A stretch of 64,000 nucleotides of DNA from Dysgonomonas sp. 520 (GTDB lineage Bacteria > Bacteroidota > Bacteroidia > Bacteroidales > Dysgonomonadaceae), in contig NZ_QVMP01000002.1 of NCBI RefSeq assembly GCF_010501095.1, positions 204,635-268,634 of the forward strand. The letters run 5' to 3'. The notes beneath the pieces are model-generated. The model worked only from the letters and a program-made list of their open reading frames with translations. It was not told the DNA's origin and ran no database searches. Below, piece by piece: positions 8,181 to 17,094 of this stretch. The position numbers were made by a program, and so were the translations under genes. Every line of letters starts with the position of its first letter. Positions within the stretch are counted from its first letter, which is position 1.

Positions 8181-10040
8181 TTAAAAATTCTGCATATCGC
8201 AAAGTTTCCTGTAATATCCATTCAGGTTATACAACTCTTCATGATAGCCACGTTCAACAATCCGCCCCTCGTGAAGAACGCAGATTTCATCGGCACTTTT
8301 TATGGTTGACAGGCGATGGGCAATGACAACCGTCGTACGATTTTTCATAAGGTTTTCGAGAGCTTCCTGCACCAGTTTTTCCGACTCGGTATCCAGAGCA
8401 GACGTAGCCTCATCCAATATCAATATCTGAGGATTTTTCAATATTGCACGGGCAATACTGATTCGCTGACGCTGACCTCCCGATAGTTTTCCTCCTCGGT
8501 CGCCAATATTTGTTTCGTATTGATTTTCGGTTGCCATAATAAAATCGTGTGCATTGGCTATTTTTGCAGCCTCAATCACCTGCTCCATTGTGGCACTCTC
8601 TACTCCGAAAGTGATATTATTGTAAAAAGTATCGTTGAAAAGGATAGCTTCTTGATTTACGTTCCCCATCAACGAGCGGAGTTGATGTGTATTCGCATCC
8701 TTGATATCTACACCATCAATGGCAATTGCGCCTTTAGTTACATCATAAAACCGGGGCAGGAGGTCTACCATTGTCGACTTGCCCGAACCCGACTGACCAA
8801 CCAAGGCTATTGTCTTTCCTTTTGGGATTGTCAGTTCTATATCTTTCAACACCCAATTACCATTCTCACGGTATTCGAACCATACATTTTTATATTCGAT
8901 CTTATCGTTGAATTCGATAGTTTTTGGCTCCTCAGGTTCAATGATATTGTTTTCGGCTTTCAGTATCTTGTCAATACGCTCCATCGAGGCCAATCCTTTC
9001 TGAATAGCATAATGCGCCTTAGAAAATTCTTTCGCCGGATTAATGATACTGTAAAACATCACCAGATAGAACATGAAGCTGGGAGCGGTAATTGCCGCAC
9101 TATTCGACAGAATCAGGTTACCGCCATACCACAATACAATGGCTATTGTAGTGGTTCCCAAAAATTCGCTCATCGGGTGTGCCAATTGCTGACGGCGGTT
9201 GATACGGTTTGTCATTTTTCGCAAAACATCTCCTTCACGATGAAAACGATCCGACATTTTCCCTTCAGCGTTGAATGCTTTAATTATCCTCAATCCACCG
9301 AGGGTTTCTTCTATCTGAGACATCAGTTCGCCCCATTTCGACTGAGCTTCGGAAGATTTCCTTTTCAGGGTTTTACCCACACGCCCCATCACAAAACCCG
9401 ACACGGGCAGCAAGATAAGGACGAAAATGGTCAACTCCCAACTGATAACCAACATCGTGGTGAAATAAACCATAATCAGTATAGGGTTTTTGAAGAGCAT
9501 ATCCAACGAACTCATCACAGAGTTTTCCACTTCTCCCACATCACCCGTCATACGCCCGATAATATCGCCCTTGCGTTCTTCGGAAAAGAAACCCAGAGGA
9601 AGCGACAATATTTTATCGTTGATCTGATTGCGGATATCCCTCACAACGCCTGTGCGGATGGGCACAAGGTAGAAGGAGCTGAGATAAGTTACTCCCGTTT
9701 TTATAAGGGTCATAATCACCAGTGCGATGGAAAGGAAAAGCAGCGTATTAGCCGCACCATACACCTGAACCGAATCGTAGGTGTACCAATAAAAATTATT
9801 CTTTGCTATGGTGCCAAACTCCCCTATCTTACTGAAAATGGAGCCGTCGCCTAAAGCATTCCAAGGCATATATTCGTAGGTAGTATCATCTGTCTTGAAC
9901 AATATACCAAGTATGGGCATGATCAGGGCAAAGGAAAACACATTAAGAATTGCCGACAGGATGTTAAATATAAAACTAAGAACCAGTTGCCTCTTATATG
10001 GCGGAATAAAACGTCTGAGAATTTTTATAAAATCTTTCAT
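8181..10040 (-). CDS. ABC exporter, fused membrane and ATPase domains (MsbA-like)
   Basis: The 619-residue product has an N-terminal membrane domain of about six helices (residues 15-320, first helix LVLSFIFNILSAILNVFSF) and a C-terminal ATPase domain: Walker A GQSGSGKST, signature LSGGQRQRISIARAILK, Walker B ILILDEATSALD, H-loop IAHRLST. This half-transporter layout is that of the MsbA group, which flips lipid A-core across the inner membrane, but other lipid or drug exporters look the same. It is larger than E. coli MsbA (582), with an insert in the first periplasmic loop. No LPS gene is next to it, so the MsbA role is only an inference. Confidence 0.88.
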   Translation of the reverse strand: MKDFIKILRRFIPPYKRQLVLSFIFNILSAILNVFSFALIMPILGILFKTDDTTYEYMPWNALGDGSIFSKIGEFGTIAKNNFYWYTYDSVQVYGAANTLLFLSIALVIMTLIKTGVTYLSSFYLVPIRTGVVRDIRNQINDKILSLPLGFFSEERKGDIIGRMTGDVGEVENSVMSSLDMLFKNPILIMVYFTTMLVISWELTIFVLILLPVSGFVMGRVGKTLKRKSSEAQSKWGELMSQIEETLGGLRIIKAFNAEGKMSDRFHREGDVLRKMTNRINRRQQLAHPMSEFLGTTTIAIVLWYGGNLILSNSAAITAPSFMFYLVMFYSIINPAKEFSKAHYAIQKGLASMERIDKILKAENNIIEPEEPKTIEFNDKIEYKNVWFEYRENGNWVLKDIELTIPKGKTIALVGQSGSGKSTMVDLLPRFYDVTKGAIAIDGVDIKDANTHQLRSLMGNVNQEAILFNDTFYNNITFGVESATMEQVIEAAKIANAHDFIMATENQYETNIGDRGGKLSGGQRQRISIARAILKNPQILILDEATSALDTESEKLVQEALENLMKNRTTVVIAHRLSTIKSADEICVLHEGRIVERGYHEELYNLNGYYRKLCDMQNF

Positions 10041-10326
10041 TAAGAATGATATAAAAGTTATGAGTTACAAGTAAACAAGTTGATGTCGATGTGAACTCTT
10101 TATTAAAAATAAAAAACGGCTGCAAGTTACTAATAAAATCTTTTGCATTTTCAATAAGAGATTTGGCAGGCAATATTTTTCACTATAACTATATGAACAA
10201 CCCTCTTTTTTGTAAAAAAATATTAAAATTTGACTTTTTGCGATCTCTCATTAAACCTTTTTACGAAAATTTGGTCTTAAATGTCTAACCCGGAAACAAA
10301 AGATTAGGTAATTCAATTAAATCAAG

Positions 10327-13149
10327 ATGAAAAAGGTTCTATTCCTGACCTTATTATTGTCGGTGACGACAAACATTTTCGCTCAGAATAAGGTTACAAT
10401 TACAGGTAAAGTGTTCGACGACAAAACCAAAGAAGCTATAATGCAGGCTAGTGTCAGGATGCTTACGCAAAAAGACAGCACTTATGTGGCAGGCAATGTG
10501 ACAAACATTGACGGGAAATTTTCCGTTCCGGTGAATCCGGGTAAATATATCCTGCACATTTCTTATCTCGGCTATTCGGATTCATACACCAATGTGGATG
10601 CCGGAAGTTCCAAAAATCTGGGAAACCTCTTCATTAAAGAGAACTCAATTTTGCTCGATGAAACCGTAATTGTGGGGAAGGCTGTGGAAATAATGGTGAA
10701 GGAAGACACCGTGGAATACAACGCCGACTCGTACAAAGTACAGCAAAGCGCAGTGGTTGAAGACTTATTGAAAAAAATGCCGGGTGCCGAAGTTGATTCG
10801 GACGGAAAAATTACCATAAACGGCAAGGAGGTGAAAAAGATTCTTGTGGACGGAAAAGAATTTTTCAGCGACGACCCCAAAGTGGCATCCAAAAACCTGC
10901 CGGCTTCAATGGTTAACAAATTGCAGGTTTACGACAAAAAATCGGACATGTCGCAAATGACAGGTTTTGACGATGGAGAAGAAGAAACCGTTATCAACCT
11001 GACCGTAAAAAAAGGCATGAAGCAGGGAGTTTTCGGGAACGCCTTGGCAGGATATGGCAGCGACGACCGATACGAAGCCAATGCCATGGTGAATTATATT
11101 CGCGACAATTCACAATTCACCCTTATGGGTGGCACAAACAATACCAATAATGCTGGTTTCACCGATTTTGCATCTTCAATGTTTGGAGGAAACCGCCCTC
11201 CCAGAGGCATGAATTTTGGAGGGAATAATGGTATTACCACAGCCACAAACGGAGGCTTCAACTTTGCCACCGAAACATCCGATAAATTCAAATGGGGAGG
11301 AAACATCCGATACGGAAGCACAGACAACGATGTGGTACGGGATACTTATACAGAGTATTTTCACTCCAACCCCGACAGTGTGCAGTTTGAAACAAAAAAC
11401 AGCAGGGGAAATAATACAGGAAACAATTTGGGGCTCAATTTGCGTTTGGAATGGCGTCCCGACTCGGCCACTACCATTATTTTCAAACCCAATTTCCAAT
11501 ATAACAAGAACGAAAACGATCAAACATCCAATTCGTACCGGACATGGGCCAATGTAAATGACTCCATCAACCGCAGTTCGACCGATTATTTTTCGAAAGG
11601 AACAGGTACGAACATAAACGGAGAGCTGGATATCAGCCGTAAACTTGGTAAAAAAGGTAGAACCATAAGTTTCAACTTCATGGGAAGAATAGAAAATCAG
11701 GATAGCGACGGAACCAACTTGTCCGAAACTTACTTCTATAAAGATGGTAGCACGCAAAAGCAAGACCAGATATTCAATCAAGATAACAAGAGTACAAACT
11801 GGCGGGCATACGTGTCGTATGTGGAACCTATCGGCAAAAACAATTTTCTTCAACTGAGTTATAGTTATAGAAGAAGTAACTCCACGCAAGACAAAAAGAC
11901 ATACAAAAAAGATTATGGTTTTGAAGATTATGACCTGATTGACACGGCATCAACCCGTTATTTGAAAAATGAGTTCGTTAATCAGCAAATAAGCCTGAAT
12001 TTCAGGGGCGTTCGTGAAAAATATAACTATATGGTAGGTTTCTCCGTGCAACCATCTTTATCGGAAAGCTGGGAAACCCAACTGAGAACACCGTCAGATA
12101 CAATTATTTACACGAAAAACGATGTTGTAAACTTTGCACCGATGGCACAGTTCAACTATATGTGGAGCAAACAACGAAATTTGCGCATCAATTATAACGG
12201 ATCTGTGAATCAACCATCTACACAGCAGCTATCTGCGGCGAGAAACGAATCCGACCCGCTGAATATCGTTTATGGTAACCCCGATCTGAAACCATCATTC
12301 ACAAACAGGTTGCGAATCCGTTACCGTGATTTCAATTCGGAAAAAGCCAGCACATTCATGTTGATGGGAAATCTGGATTTTACGACTAACGATATTGTAA
12401 ACAACATCACGAGTGACGACAACGGAAAACAGGAGACGACATACAAAAACACAAATGGAAACTGGAAAGCAACAGGACGAGTAATGTATAACACGCCTTT
12501 CAGATCGTCAAGAAATGACAAATGGGGTACATTCTGGAACAGATTCTCAATAAATACGGGAACGAATATATCATATTCCGAAAATAAGAGTTTCTTAAAT
12601 GGAGATGAAAGTAAAACCACGAACCTGAATATCTCCGAAAGATTGGGTGCAAACTATCGCTCGGATGCTTTCGACTTCGAGTTGCGAGGAAACTTCAGTT
12701 ACTCAAATTCCAAGAACAACCTGAACGATAACAACAACCGTGATTTCTTCAATTATGGAGGAAGTGCCGAAACCTCAATATATCTGCCTTGGGATTTTAC
12801 TGTCGAGTCGGATGTGACCTATTCAAGAAACTCAGGATACAGTAATGGTTACGAAGAAAGCCAATGGCTGTGGAATGCGTCTCTATCGAAGCAATTGTTT
12901 AAGCAGAAAAACGGAACCATACGTATCAAGATATACGACATTCTTAAACAAAGGAGCAATATCTCGCAAAGCAGTAGCGACCAGTATCTGCAACAGAGCA
13001 TAACGAATGCGATTGGCAGCTACTTTATGGTTCACTTTGTCTACAAATTCCAGATATTTAAAGGGATGAAAGCCTCTGACATTCCGCAACGTGGACCAAG
13101 AGGTGGCTACGGCGGCGGACCCGGAGGTCACGGCGGCGGGTTTATGTAA
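10327..13149 (+). CDS. Outer-membrane beta-barrel protein with CarboxypepD-reg and plug-like domains
   Basis: The 940-residue product begins with a signal peptide (about residues 1-19, ending IFAQ). Residues 22-110 are a CarboxypepD-regulatory-like Ig fold (VTITGKVFDDKTKEAIMQAS). Residues 125-240 look like a TonB-receptor plug (VVEDLLKKMPGAEVDSDGK, ILVDGKEFFSDDPK). The rest is a long beta barrel with many aromatic-ended strands, as in the OMP_b-brl_3 family. There is no SusD-like neighbour, so it is not a classical Sus pair. The last 20 residues are a Gly-rich tail (RGPRGGYGGGPGGHGGGF), unusual for a barrel that should end in an aromatic-terminated strand. Substrate unknown. A 286-bp AT-rich gap without recognisable signals lies upstream. 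Confidence 0.88.
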   Translation: MKKVLFLTLLLSVTTNIFAQNKVTITGKVFDDKTKEAIMQASVRMLTQKDSTYVAGNVTNIDGKFSVPVNPGKYILHISYLGYSDSYTNVDAGSSKNLGNLFIKENSILLDETVIVGKAVEIMVKEDTVEYNADSYKVQQSAVVEDLLKKMPGAEVDSDGKITINGKEVKKILVDGKEFFSDDPKVASKNLPASMVNKLQVYDKKSDMSQMTGFDDGEEETVINLTVKKGMKQGVFGNALAGYGSDDRYEANAMVNYIRDNSQFTLMGGTNNTNNAGFTDFASSMFGGNRPPRGMNFGGNNGITTATNGGFNFATETSDKFKWGGNIRYGSTDNDVVRDTYTEYFHSNPDSVQFETKNSRGNNTGNNLGLNLRLEWRPDSATTIIFKPNFQYNKNENDQTSNSYRTWANVNDSINRSSTDYFSKGTGTNINGELDISRKLGKKGRTISFNFMGRIENQDSDGTNLSETYFYKDGSTQKQDQIFNQDNKSTNWRAYVSYVEPIGKNNFLQLSYSYRRSNSTQDKKTYKKDYGFEDYDLIDTASTRYLKNEFVNQQISLNFRGVREKYNYMVGFSVQPSLSESWETQLRTPSDTIIYTKNDVVNFAPMAQFNYMWSKQRNLRINYNGSVNQPSTQQLSAARNESDPLNIVYGNPDLKPSFTNRLRIRYRDFNSEKASTFMLMGNLDFTTNDIVNNITSDDNGKQETTYKNTNGNWKATGRVMYNTPFRSSRNDKWGTFWNRFSINTGTNISYSENKSFLNGDESKTTNLNISERLGANYRSDAFDFELRGNFSYSNSKNNLNDNNNRDFFNYGGSAETSIYLPWDFTVESDVTYSRNSGYSNGYEESQWLWNASLSKQLFKQKNGTIRIKIYDILKQRSNISQSSSDQYLQQSITNAIGSYFMVHFVYKFQIFKGMKASDIPQRGPRGGYGGGPGGHGGGFM

Positions 13150-13475
13150 ATAATGCCAATCAGTAGTTGAGATACACCTCTCCCCTAACCCACTCCAAAA
13201 GAGAGGATATTAAATCCCCTTGTTCTCTGGGGTTTGTAACCCCGGAGTTATTATTTTCCGGATTTTAAATCCGGATAGTAACCAAGCATGGGATTGCAAA
13301 TCCCATGCGACGACAAGCTCCTCCTCCTTTAGGGGGAGGATGGGAGGGGGTGCGTTTGTAGGGACAGGCCTCTGGTCTGCCCGAAAGGCTTTGTCATGCT
13401 GAGCAATGCGAAGCATCTAAAAAAACAGTCAACAGTTATCAGTCAACAACCTTGTATTCGTGAGGATGACAAAAT
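13150..13475. repeat. Mosaic of intergenic palindromic repeats
   Basis: This 332-bp gap is made almost wholly of repeat units: an ATGCCAATC lead (13153), a CTCTCCCCTAACCC / AAAAGAGAGG unit, a CTGGGGTTTGTAACCCCGG hairpin, a CCGGATTTTAAATCCGG hairpin, ATGGGATTGCAAATCCCAT (13288-13306), a CTCCTCCTTTAGGGGGAGGA hairpin, a GGTGCGTTTGTAGGG.CAGG unit ending in GTCTGCCCGAAAG, and an incomplete GTCATGCTGAGC unit closing with AGGATGAC. The order of units resembles other gaps in the window. No gene is seen. Confidence 0.8.
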
Positions 13476-13481
13476 CGTACC

Positions 13482-14021
13482 CTATAAAGATTGTGTGACT
13501 ATATCGTAAAGCGCTGTTTTATTTCTTTTACTGCTCCGGCTATAAGTCTCAATCATAATTTGGTCATCCTCGCTAAAGTCGGCATCGACAATAACATCAT
13601 CCGAATCGACAAGAGTAGACTCTTTAGTCTCCAGATTAGTGATGTTTATCAAGTGATGATATATCTCCAGATGGTATTTTTTCCTACTCTTATTGCCCAA
13701 AAACAATTCGGTACTGCTTTCGACAGAGGGGAGGAAAATCCTGCTCAAGTCATTTACATCAATCAGAACGGAAGCTCCTTCCAATGGAATGTATATGTAA
13801 CCGGCATCACCAATAACAAACTGAAAATGATCGAGGCTGAAATTCAGTCTGTTTTTAGTTCCAAAATATTGAGTCGTCACATCTTCTTTGTCGATTATTA
13901 ATCTGAATCTCCAAATATCCTGTGCATTTTCATTTTGTTCGAAATCGACAATGACAAGAGAAAATGTATGACAACCGGAAGCATAGGTAATAGTTTTCCC
14001 TTTAAGACTTTCTAAGTGCAT
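13482..14021 (-). CDS. Protein of unknown function, 179 residues
   Basis: I do not recognise this protein. It has no signal peptide or membrane segment and is beta-rich, with alternating hydrophobic residues (FSLVIVDFEQ, YIYIPLEGASVLIDV) and an acidic C-terminal part (DSDDVIVDADFSEDDQ). It looks like a soluble cytoplasmic protein of one or two small beta domains. A perfect -7 box (TATATTTG on the minus strand, 14069-14076) about 50 bp upstream of the ATG supports expression. It stands alone: a repeat mosaic lies downstream and the typA terminator upstream. Confidence 0.7.
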   Translation of the reverse strand: MHLESLKGKTITYASGCHTFSLVIVDFEQNENAQDIWRFRLIIDKEDVTTQYFGTKNRLNFSLDHFQFVIGDAGYIYIPLEGASVLIDVNDLSRIFLPSVESSTELFLGNKSRKKYHLEIYHHLINITNLETKESTLVDSDDVIVDADFSEDDQIMIETYSRSSKRNKTALYDIVTQSL

Positions 14022-14190
14022 TTTGGTTGTAAATAAATCTGTATACTGTGCATGAATGATAGTTCGTACAAATATAGACAGAAAATGAATAGTTTTTTTA
14101 TGGATTATGTCATTTTGAAAGATATGTTTAGTGTTAAATGTGTGTTTAATACACAGTAATGCTTTGAGTTAGGCAGAGTTATGCAAATAA

Positions 14191-14226
14191 AAAAAGTTAA
14201 TTAACAATACTGTTAATTAACTTTTT
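14191..14226 (-). terminator. Rho-independent terminator of typA
   Basis: A perfect 16-bp stem (AAAAAGTTAATTAACA at 14191-14206 pairs with 14211-14226) with an ATAC loop. On the minus strand it is followed by a T-rich run. It lies 28 bp past the typA stop codon. Confidence 0.85.
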
Positions 14227-14254
14227 GAAAGATTTATTACTATTTTACTTACGA

Positions 14255-16054
14255 TTATTTCTTAGCCATTCGTTTACGGTCGTTTTCATCGAGATATATT
14301 TTCCGAAGCCTTATCGCGCTTGGTGTAACCTCTACGTATTCATCTTCCTTGATATATTCCAGAGCCTCTTCGAGACTGAAAATGATTGCCGGAGCCAGTT
14401 TTGCCTTATCATCGGTTCCCGAAGCACGAACGTTGGTCAATTTTTTCGATTTTGTCAGGTTCACAACCAAGTCTCCTTCTTTTGTGTGCTCGCCTACAAT
14501 TTGCCCCATGTATATATCTGTTTGAGGCTCGATGAAGAAACGTCCCCTATCTTGCAATTTGTCCAGGGCATAGGCAAATGCGTTGCCCGATTCGCTGGCA
14601 ATGATAGAACCGTTCTGACGCTTGTCTATATCGCCTTTCCACGGCTGAAACTCAAGGAAACGGTGAGCAATGACAGCTTCGCCTGCCGACAGGGTAAGTG
14701 CCATATTGTTCAGACCGATGATTCCCCTTGATGGAATGGTGAATTCGAGGAAAACCCGGTCGTTTTTCGTATCCATCATGGTCAACTCGCCACGGCGGCG
14801 TGTAACCAAGTCGATAATTTTACTCGAATATTCTTCCGGAAGATTGATGGTCAGATGTTCAACCGGTTCGTATTTCATACCATCAACCTCTTTTATGATT
14901 ACTTTTGGCTGACCTACCTGAAGTTCGTAACCTTCGCGGCGCATGGTTTCGATAAGTACGGATAAGTGAAGCACTCCACGTCCGAAAACAATCCACGAAT
15001 CGGCATTGTCTGTCTGCTCCACTCTCAGGGCAAGGTTTTTGTCCAATTCACGGACAAGGCGGTCGTGAATATGTCGTGATGTCACATATTTACCGTCTTT
15101 TCCGAAGAAAGGAGAGTCGTTTATCGTGAACATCATAGACATGGTTGGCTCGTCTATATCAATTGGGTCGAGCGGTTCGGGGTTGTTGAAATCGGCGATA
15201 GAGTCGCCTATCTCGAAACCGTCTATGCCTATCAAGGCACATATATCGCCGCATTGAACGGATTGCACTTTTGCACGTCCCAACCCTTCAAATACATTCA
15301 ATTCTTTTATCTTTGATTTTACAATTGATCCGTCACGTTTGCATAAAGATACATCCATGCCTTCTCTCAATTCGCCTCTGTGAACACGCCCTACTGCGAT
15401 ACGCCCTACGTACTTAGAATAATCGAGCGATGTTATAAGCATTTGAGGTGTGCCCTCCAGTATTTTTGGCGCAGGAATGTATTTTACGATGGCATCGAGC
15501 AGTGCAGCAAAATCCTGAGTAGGTTTTTTCCAATCGTCCGACATCCAACCTTGTTTGGCAGATCCGTAGATGGTTGGGAAATCGAGTTGCTCTTCGGTTG
15601 CTTCGAGACTGAACATCAGGTCGAATACCATTTCCTGTACTTCTTCGGGACGACAATTGGGTTTGTCTACCTTATTGATAACCACGATAGGTTTCAAGCC
15701 TATTTCAATAGCTTTTTGAAGCACAAAACGAGTTTGAGGCATTGGCCCTTCGAAGGCATCTACAAGAAGCAAACAGCCATCGGCCATGTTCAGCACCCGC
15801 TCTACTTCACCCCCAAAGTCGGCGTGACCGGGAGTGTCAATTATATTGATTTTTGTACCCTTATAATTAATGGAAACATTTTTTGAGAGGATCGTTATTC
15901 CTCTTTCCCGTTCCAGGTCGTTGTTGTCCAAAATTAATTCTCCTGTAGCCTGATTGTCTCTGAACAATTGTCCTGCCAGAAGAAGTTTGTCTACCGTTGT
16001 AGTCTTCCCGTGATCCACGTGTGCGATAATCGCAATATTCCTAATATCTTGCAT
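14255..16054 (-). CDS. typA: Ribosome-associated GTPase TypA/BipA
   Basis: TypA is an EF-G-like translational GTPase that acts in 50S subunit assembly and stress adaptation. The 599 residues include G1 AHVDHGKTT, the switch region with RERGITILSKN, G3 DTPGHADFGGEVERV, and G4 NKVDKP, followed by EF-G-like domains and the TypA-specific C-terminal domain (SGTDDKAKLAPAI, ending DRKRMAKK). Length and end match the family. The start at 16054 gives MQDIRNIAIIAHVDHG, the usual N-terminus. A promoter with both boxes lies just upstream, and a strong terminator just downstream, so it is a single-gene unit divergent from the LytM-like gene. Confidence 0.98.
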   Translation of the reverse strand: MQDIRNIAIIAHVDHGKTTTVDKLLLAGQLFRDNQATGELILDNNDLERERGITILSKNVSINYKGTKINIIDTPGHADFGGEVERVLNMADGCLLLVDAFEGPMPQTRFVLQKAIEIGLKPIVVINKVDKPNCRPEEVQEMVFDLMFSLEATEEQLDFPTIYGSAKQGWMSDDWKKPTQDFAALLDAIVKYIPAPKILEGTPQMLITSLDYSKYVGRIAVGRVHRGELREGMDVSLCKRDGSIVKSKIKELNVFEGLGRAKVQSVQCGDICALIGIDGFEIGDSIADFNNPEPLDPIDIDEPTMSMMFTINDSPFFGKDGKYVTSRHIHDRLVRELDKNLALRVEQTDNADSWIVFGRGVLHLSVLIETMRREGYELQVGQPKVIIKEVDGMKYEPVEHLTINLPEEYSSKIIDLVTRRRGELTMMDTKNDRVFLEFTIPSRGIIGLNNMALTLSAGEAVIAHRFLEFQPWKGDIDKRQNGSIIASESGNAFAYALDKLQDRGRFFIEPQTDIYMGQIVGEHTKEGDLVVNLTKSKKLTNVRASGTDDKAKLAPAIIFSLEEALEYIKEDEYVEVTPSAIRLRKIYLDENDRKRMAKK

Positions 16055-16072
16055 AAATTAAATTTGAGGGTG

Positions 16073-16101
16073 CAAAGGTACGATAATAAATGGAAAACAA
16101 A
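16073..16101 (-). promoter_or_regulatory. typA promoter
   Basis: On the minus strand TTTG (16098-16101) and TACCTTTG (16073-16080) are 17 bp apart, a perfect match to the Bacteroidota -33/-7 promoter with spacing in the accepted range. The ATG of typA follows 18 bp after the -7 box. Confidence 0.6.
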
Positions 16102-16128
16102 GAATGAAACATAGTTGATAGGAACTTT

Positions 16129-16161
16129 TTTGCATGAAATCAATCCTATTTATTATCTTAG
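16129..16161 (+). promoter_or_regulatory. Promoter of the LytM-like/metalloprotease operon
   Basis: TTTG (16129-16132) is followed after 21 bp by TATCTTAG (16154-16161), one mismatch from TAnnTTTG. The first gene starts 33 bp downstream. It is back to back with the typA promoter. Confidence 0.45.
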
Positions 16162-16194
16162 CCAAACAAAAATTAAAAAAACAAACCTAAATCT

Positions 16195-17094
16195 ATGCAA
16201 TACTTCAAGCAAAACATTTTGACCTGCATTTTTGCAGTTATTTTTTCCATGCAATTCTGCTTTTCACAGGGCGGTAAATCTCCGGCCATCACAATAAGCT
16301 CAGACAGAGACAGGGATGGGAATATAACATTTGTTTCTAACAATGATGATTATTGCGACTATTACGTCATCCTCGATTTCCCCGAATTGAGAGGTTACAC
16401 GGCACGAGGTGCATATCCATGCAAAAAGAATGTGAGAACGGGCAGAGAAAATTTGTTAACATTGAAGAAGATTTCTGATACCTCATCGCCCGGATACAGG
16501 TGGTCTTACACTTTTTATAGAGGAAGCATTAATGCTAAGCCAAACTTAGACTATATTTATGCTATGCCTGTTAAATCCGGAGATAGCACTCGTGTCAATT
16601 TTGGCAGGAGCGGAGAATTTAAATTGTATTTCAACTATCGTCATGCGGGTGATACGGTATACGCCTGCCGTGCCGGCAAAGTATGTAACAATGATTTAAG
16701 GGATGGTTCTTCGAAGACTTACACTTCGAGAGAAAAAATAGTTATTTATCATAAGGATAAAACATTCTCCGAATATGACCGGTACACGACGCCTCTTGTT
16801 CATGCAGGCGATAATGTGAAAGTTGGCCAACCCATAGCAATTGTTCAGCCCGATGAAAACGGGAAGAAGTTTGTATCGTTTGCTGTATATTATCTGGATA
16901 AAGATAAAATGTTGGCTGATGGAAGAAAACATACTTCGCTAATCCCTATTTTTCATACTGTAAATAACGGTGATTGCAAGCTGGACGAGAAGATAACTTA
17001 TGTTGCCGAATTAACGGGCGAACTTGTGACACAGGATATGAATAAGAAGGAAAAAGAAAAATATGAGAAAAAACTTTTAAAGCAGAACAAATGA
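16195..17094 (+). CDS. Secreted LytM (M23)-like protein lacking the catalytic histidines
   Basis: The 299-residue product has a signal peptide (residues 1-25, ending CFSQ). Residues about 119-235 follow the M23 peptidase pattern: GDTVYACRAGKV, then YHKDKTFSEYDRY, then VHAGDNVKVGQPIAIV, then a strand KFVSFAVYYL. In active M23 enzymes the second block has YxH and the last has HxHxE; here these positions are SEYDRY (192-197) and VSFAV (227-231), and the usual HxxxD is absent. The zinc site is therefore missing, and the protein is probably a binding or regulatory LytM domain, as for EnvC or NlpD. The N-terminal part has cysteines at 54 and 76. The next gene overlaps its stop by 4 bp. Confidence 0.8.
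   Translation: MQYFKQNILTCIFAVIFSMQFCFSQGGKSPAITISSDRDRDGNITFVSNNDDYCDYYVILDFPELRGYTARGAYPCKKNVRTGRENLLTLKKISDTSSPGYRWSYTFYRGSINAKPNLDYIYAMPVKSGDSTRVNFGRSGEFKLYFNYRHAGDTVYACRAGKVCNNDLRDGSSKTYTSREKIVIYHKDKTFSEYDRYTTPLVHAGDNVKVGQPIAIVQPDENGKKFVSFAVYYLDKDKMLADGRKHTSLIPIFHTVNNGDCKLDEKITYVAELTGELVTQDMNKKEKEKYEKKLLKQNK

Noticed and set aside
8520..9854. A 444-codon open frame on the plus strand
   Set aside because: It is fully antisense to the MsbA-like exporter, whose motifs are intact. Its translation has no recognisable domain and a residue mix typical of a reversed coding strand.
11176..11889. A 237-codon open frame on the minus strand
   Set aside because: Antisense to the outer-membrane barrel gene; no family resemblance and no promoter.
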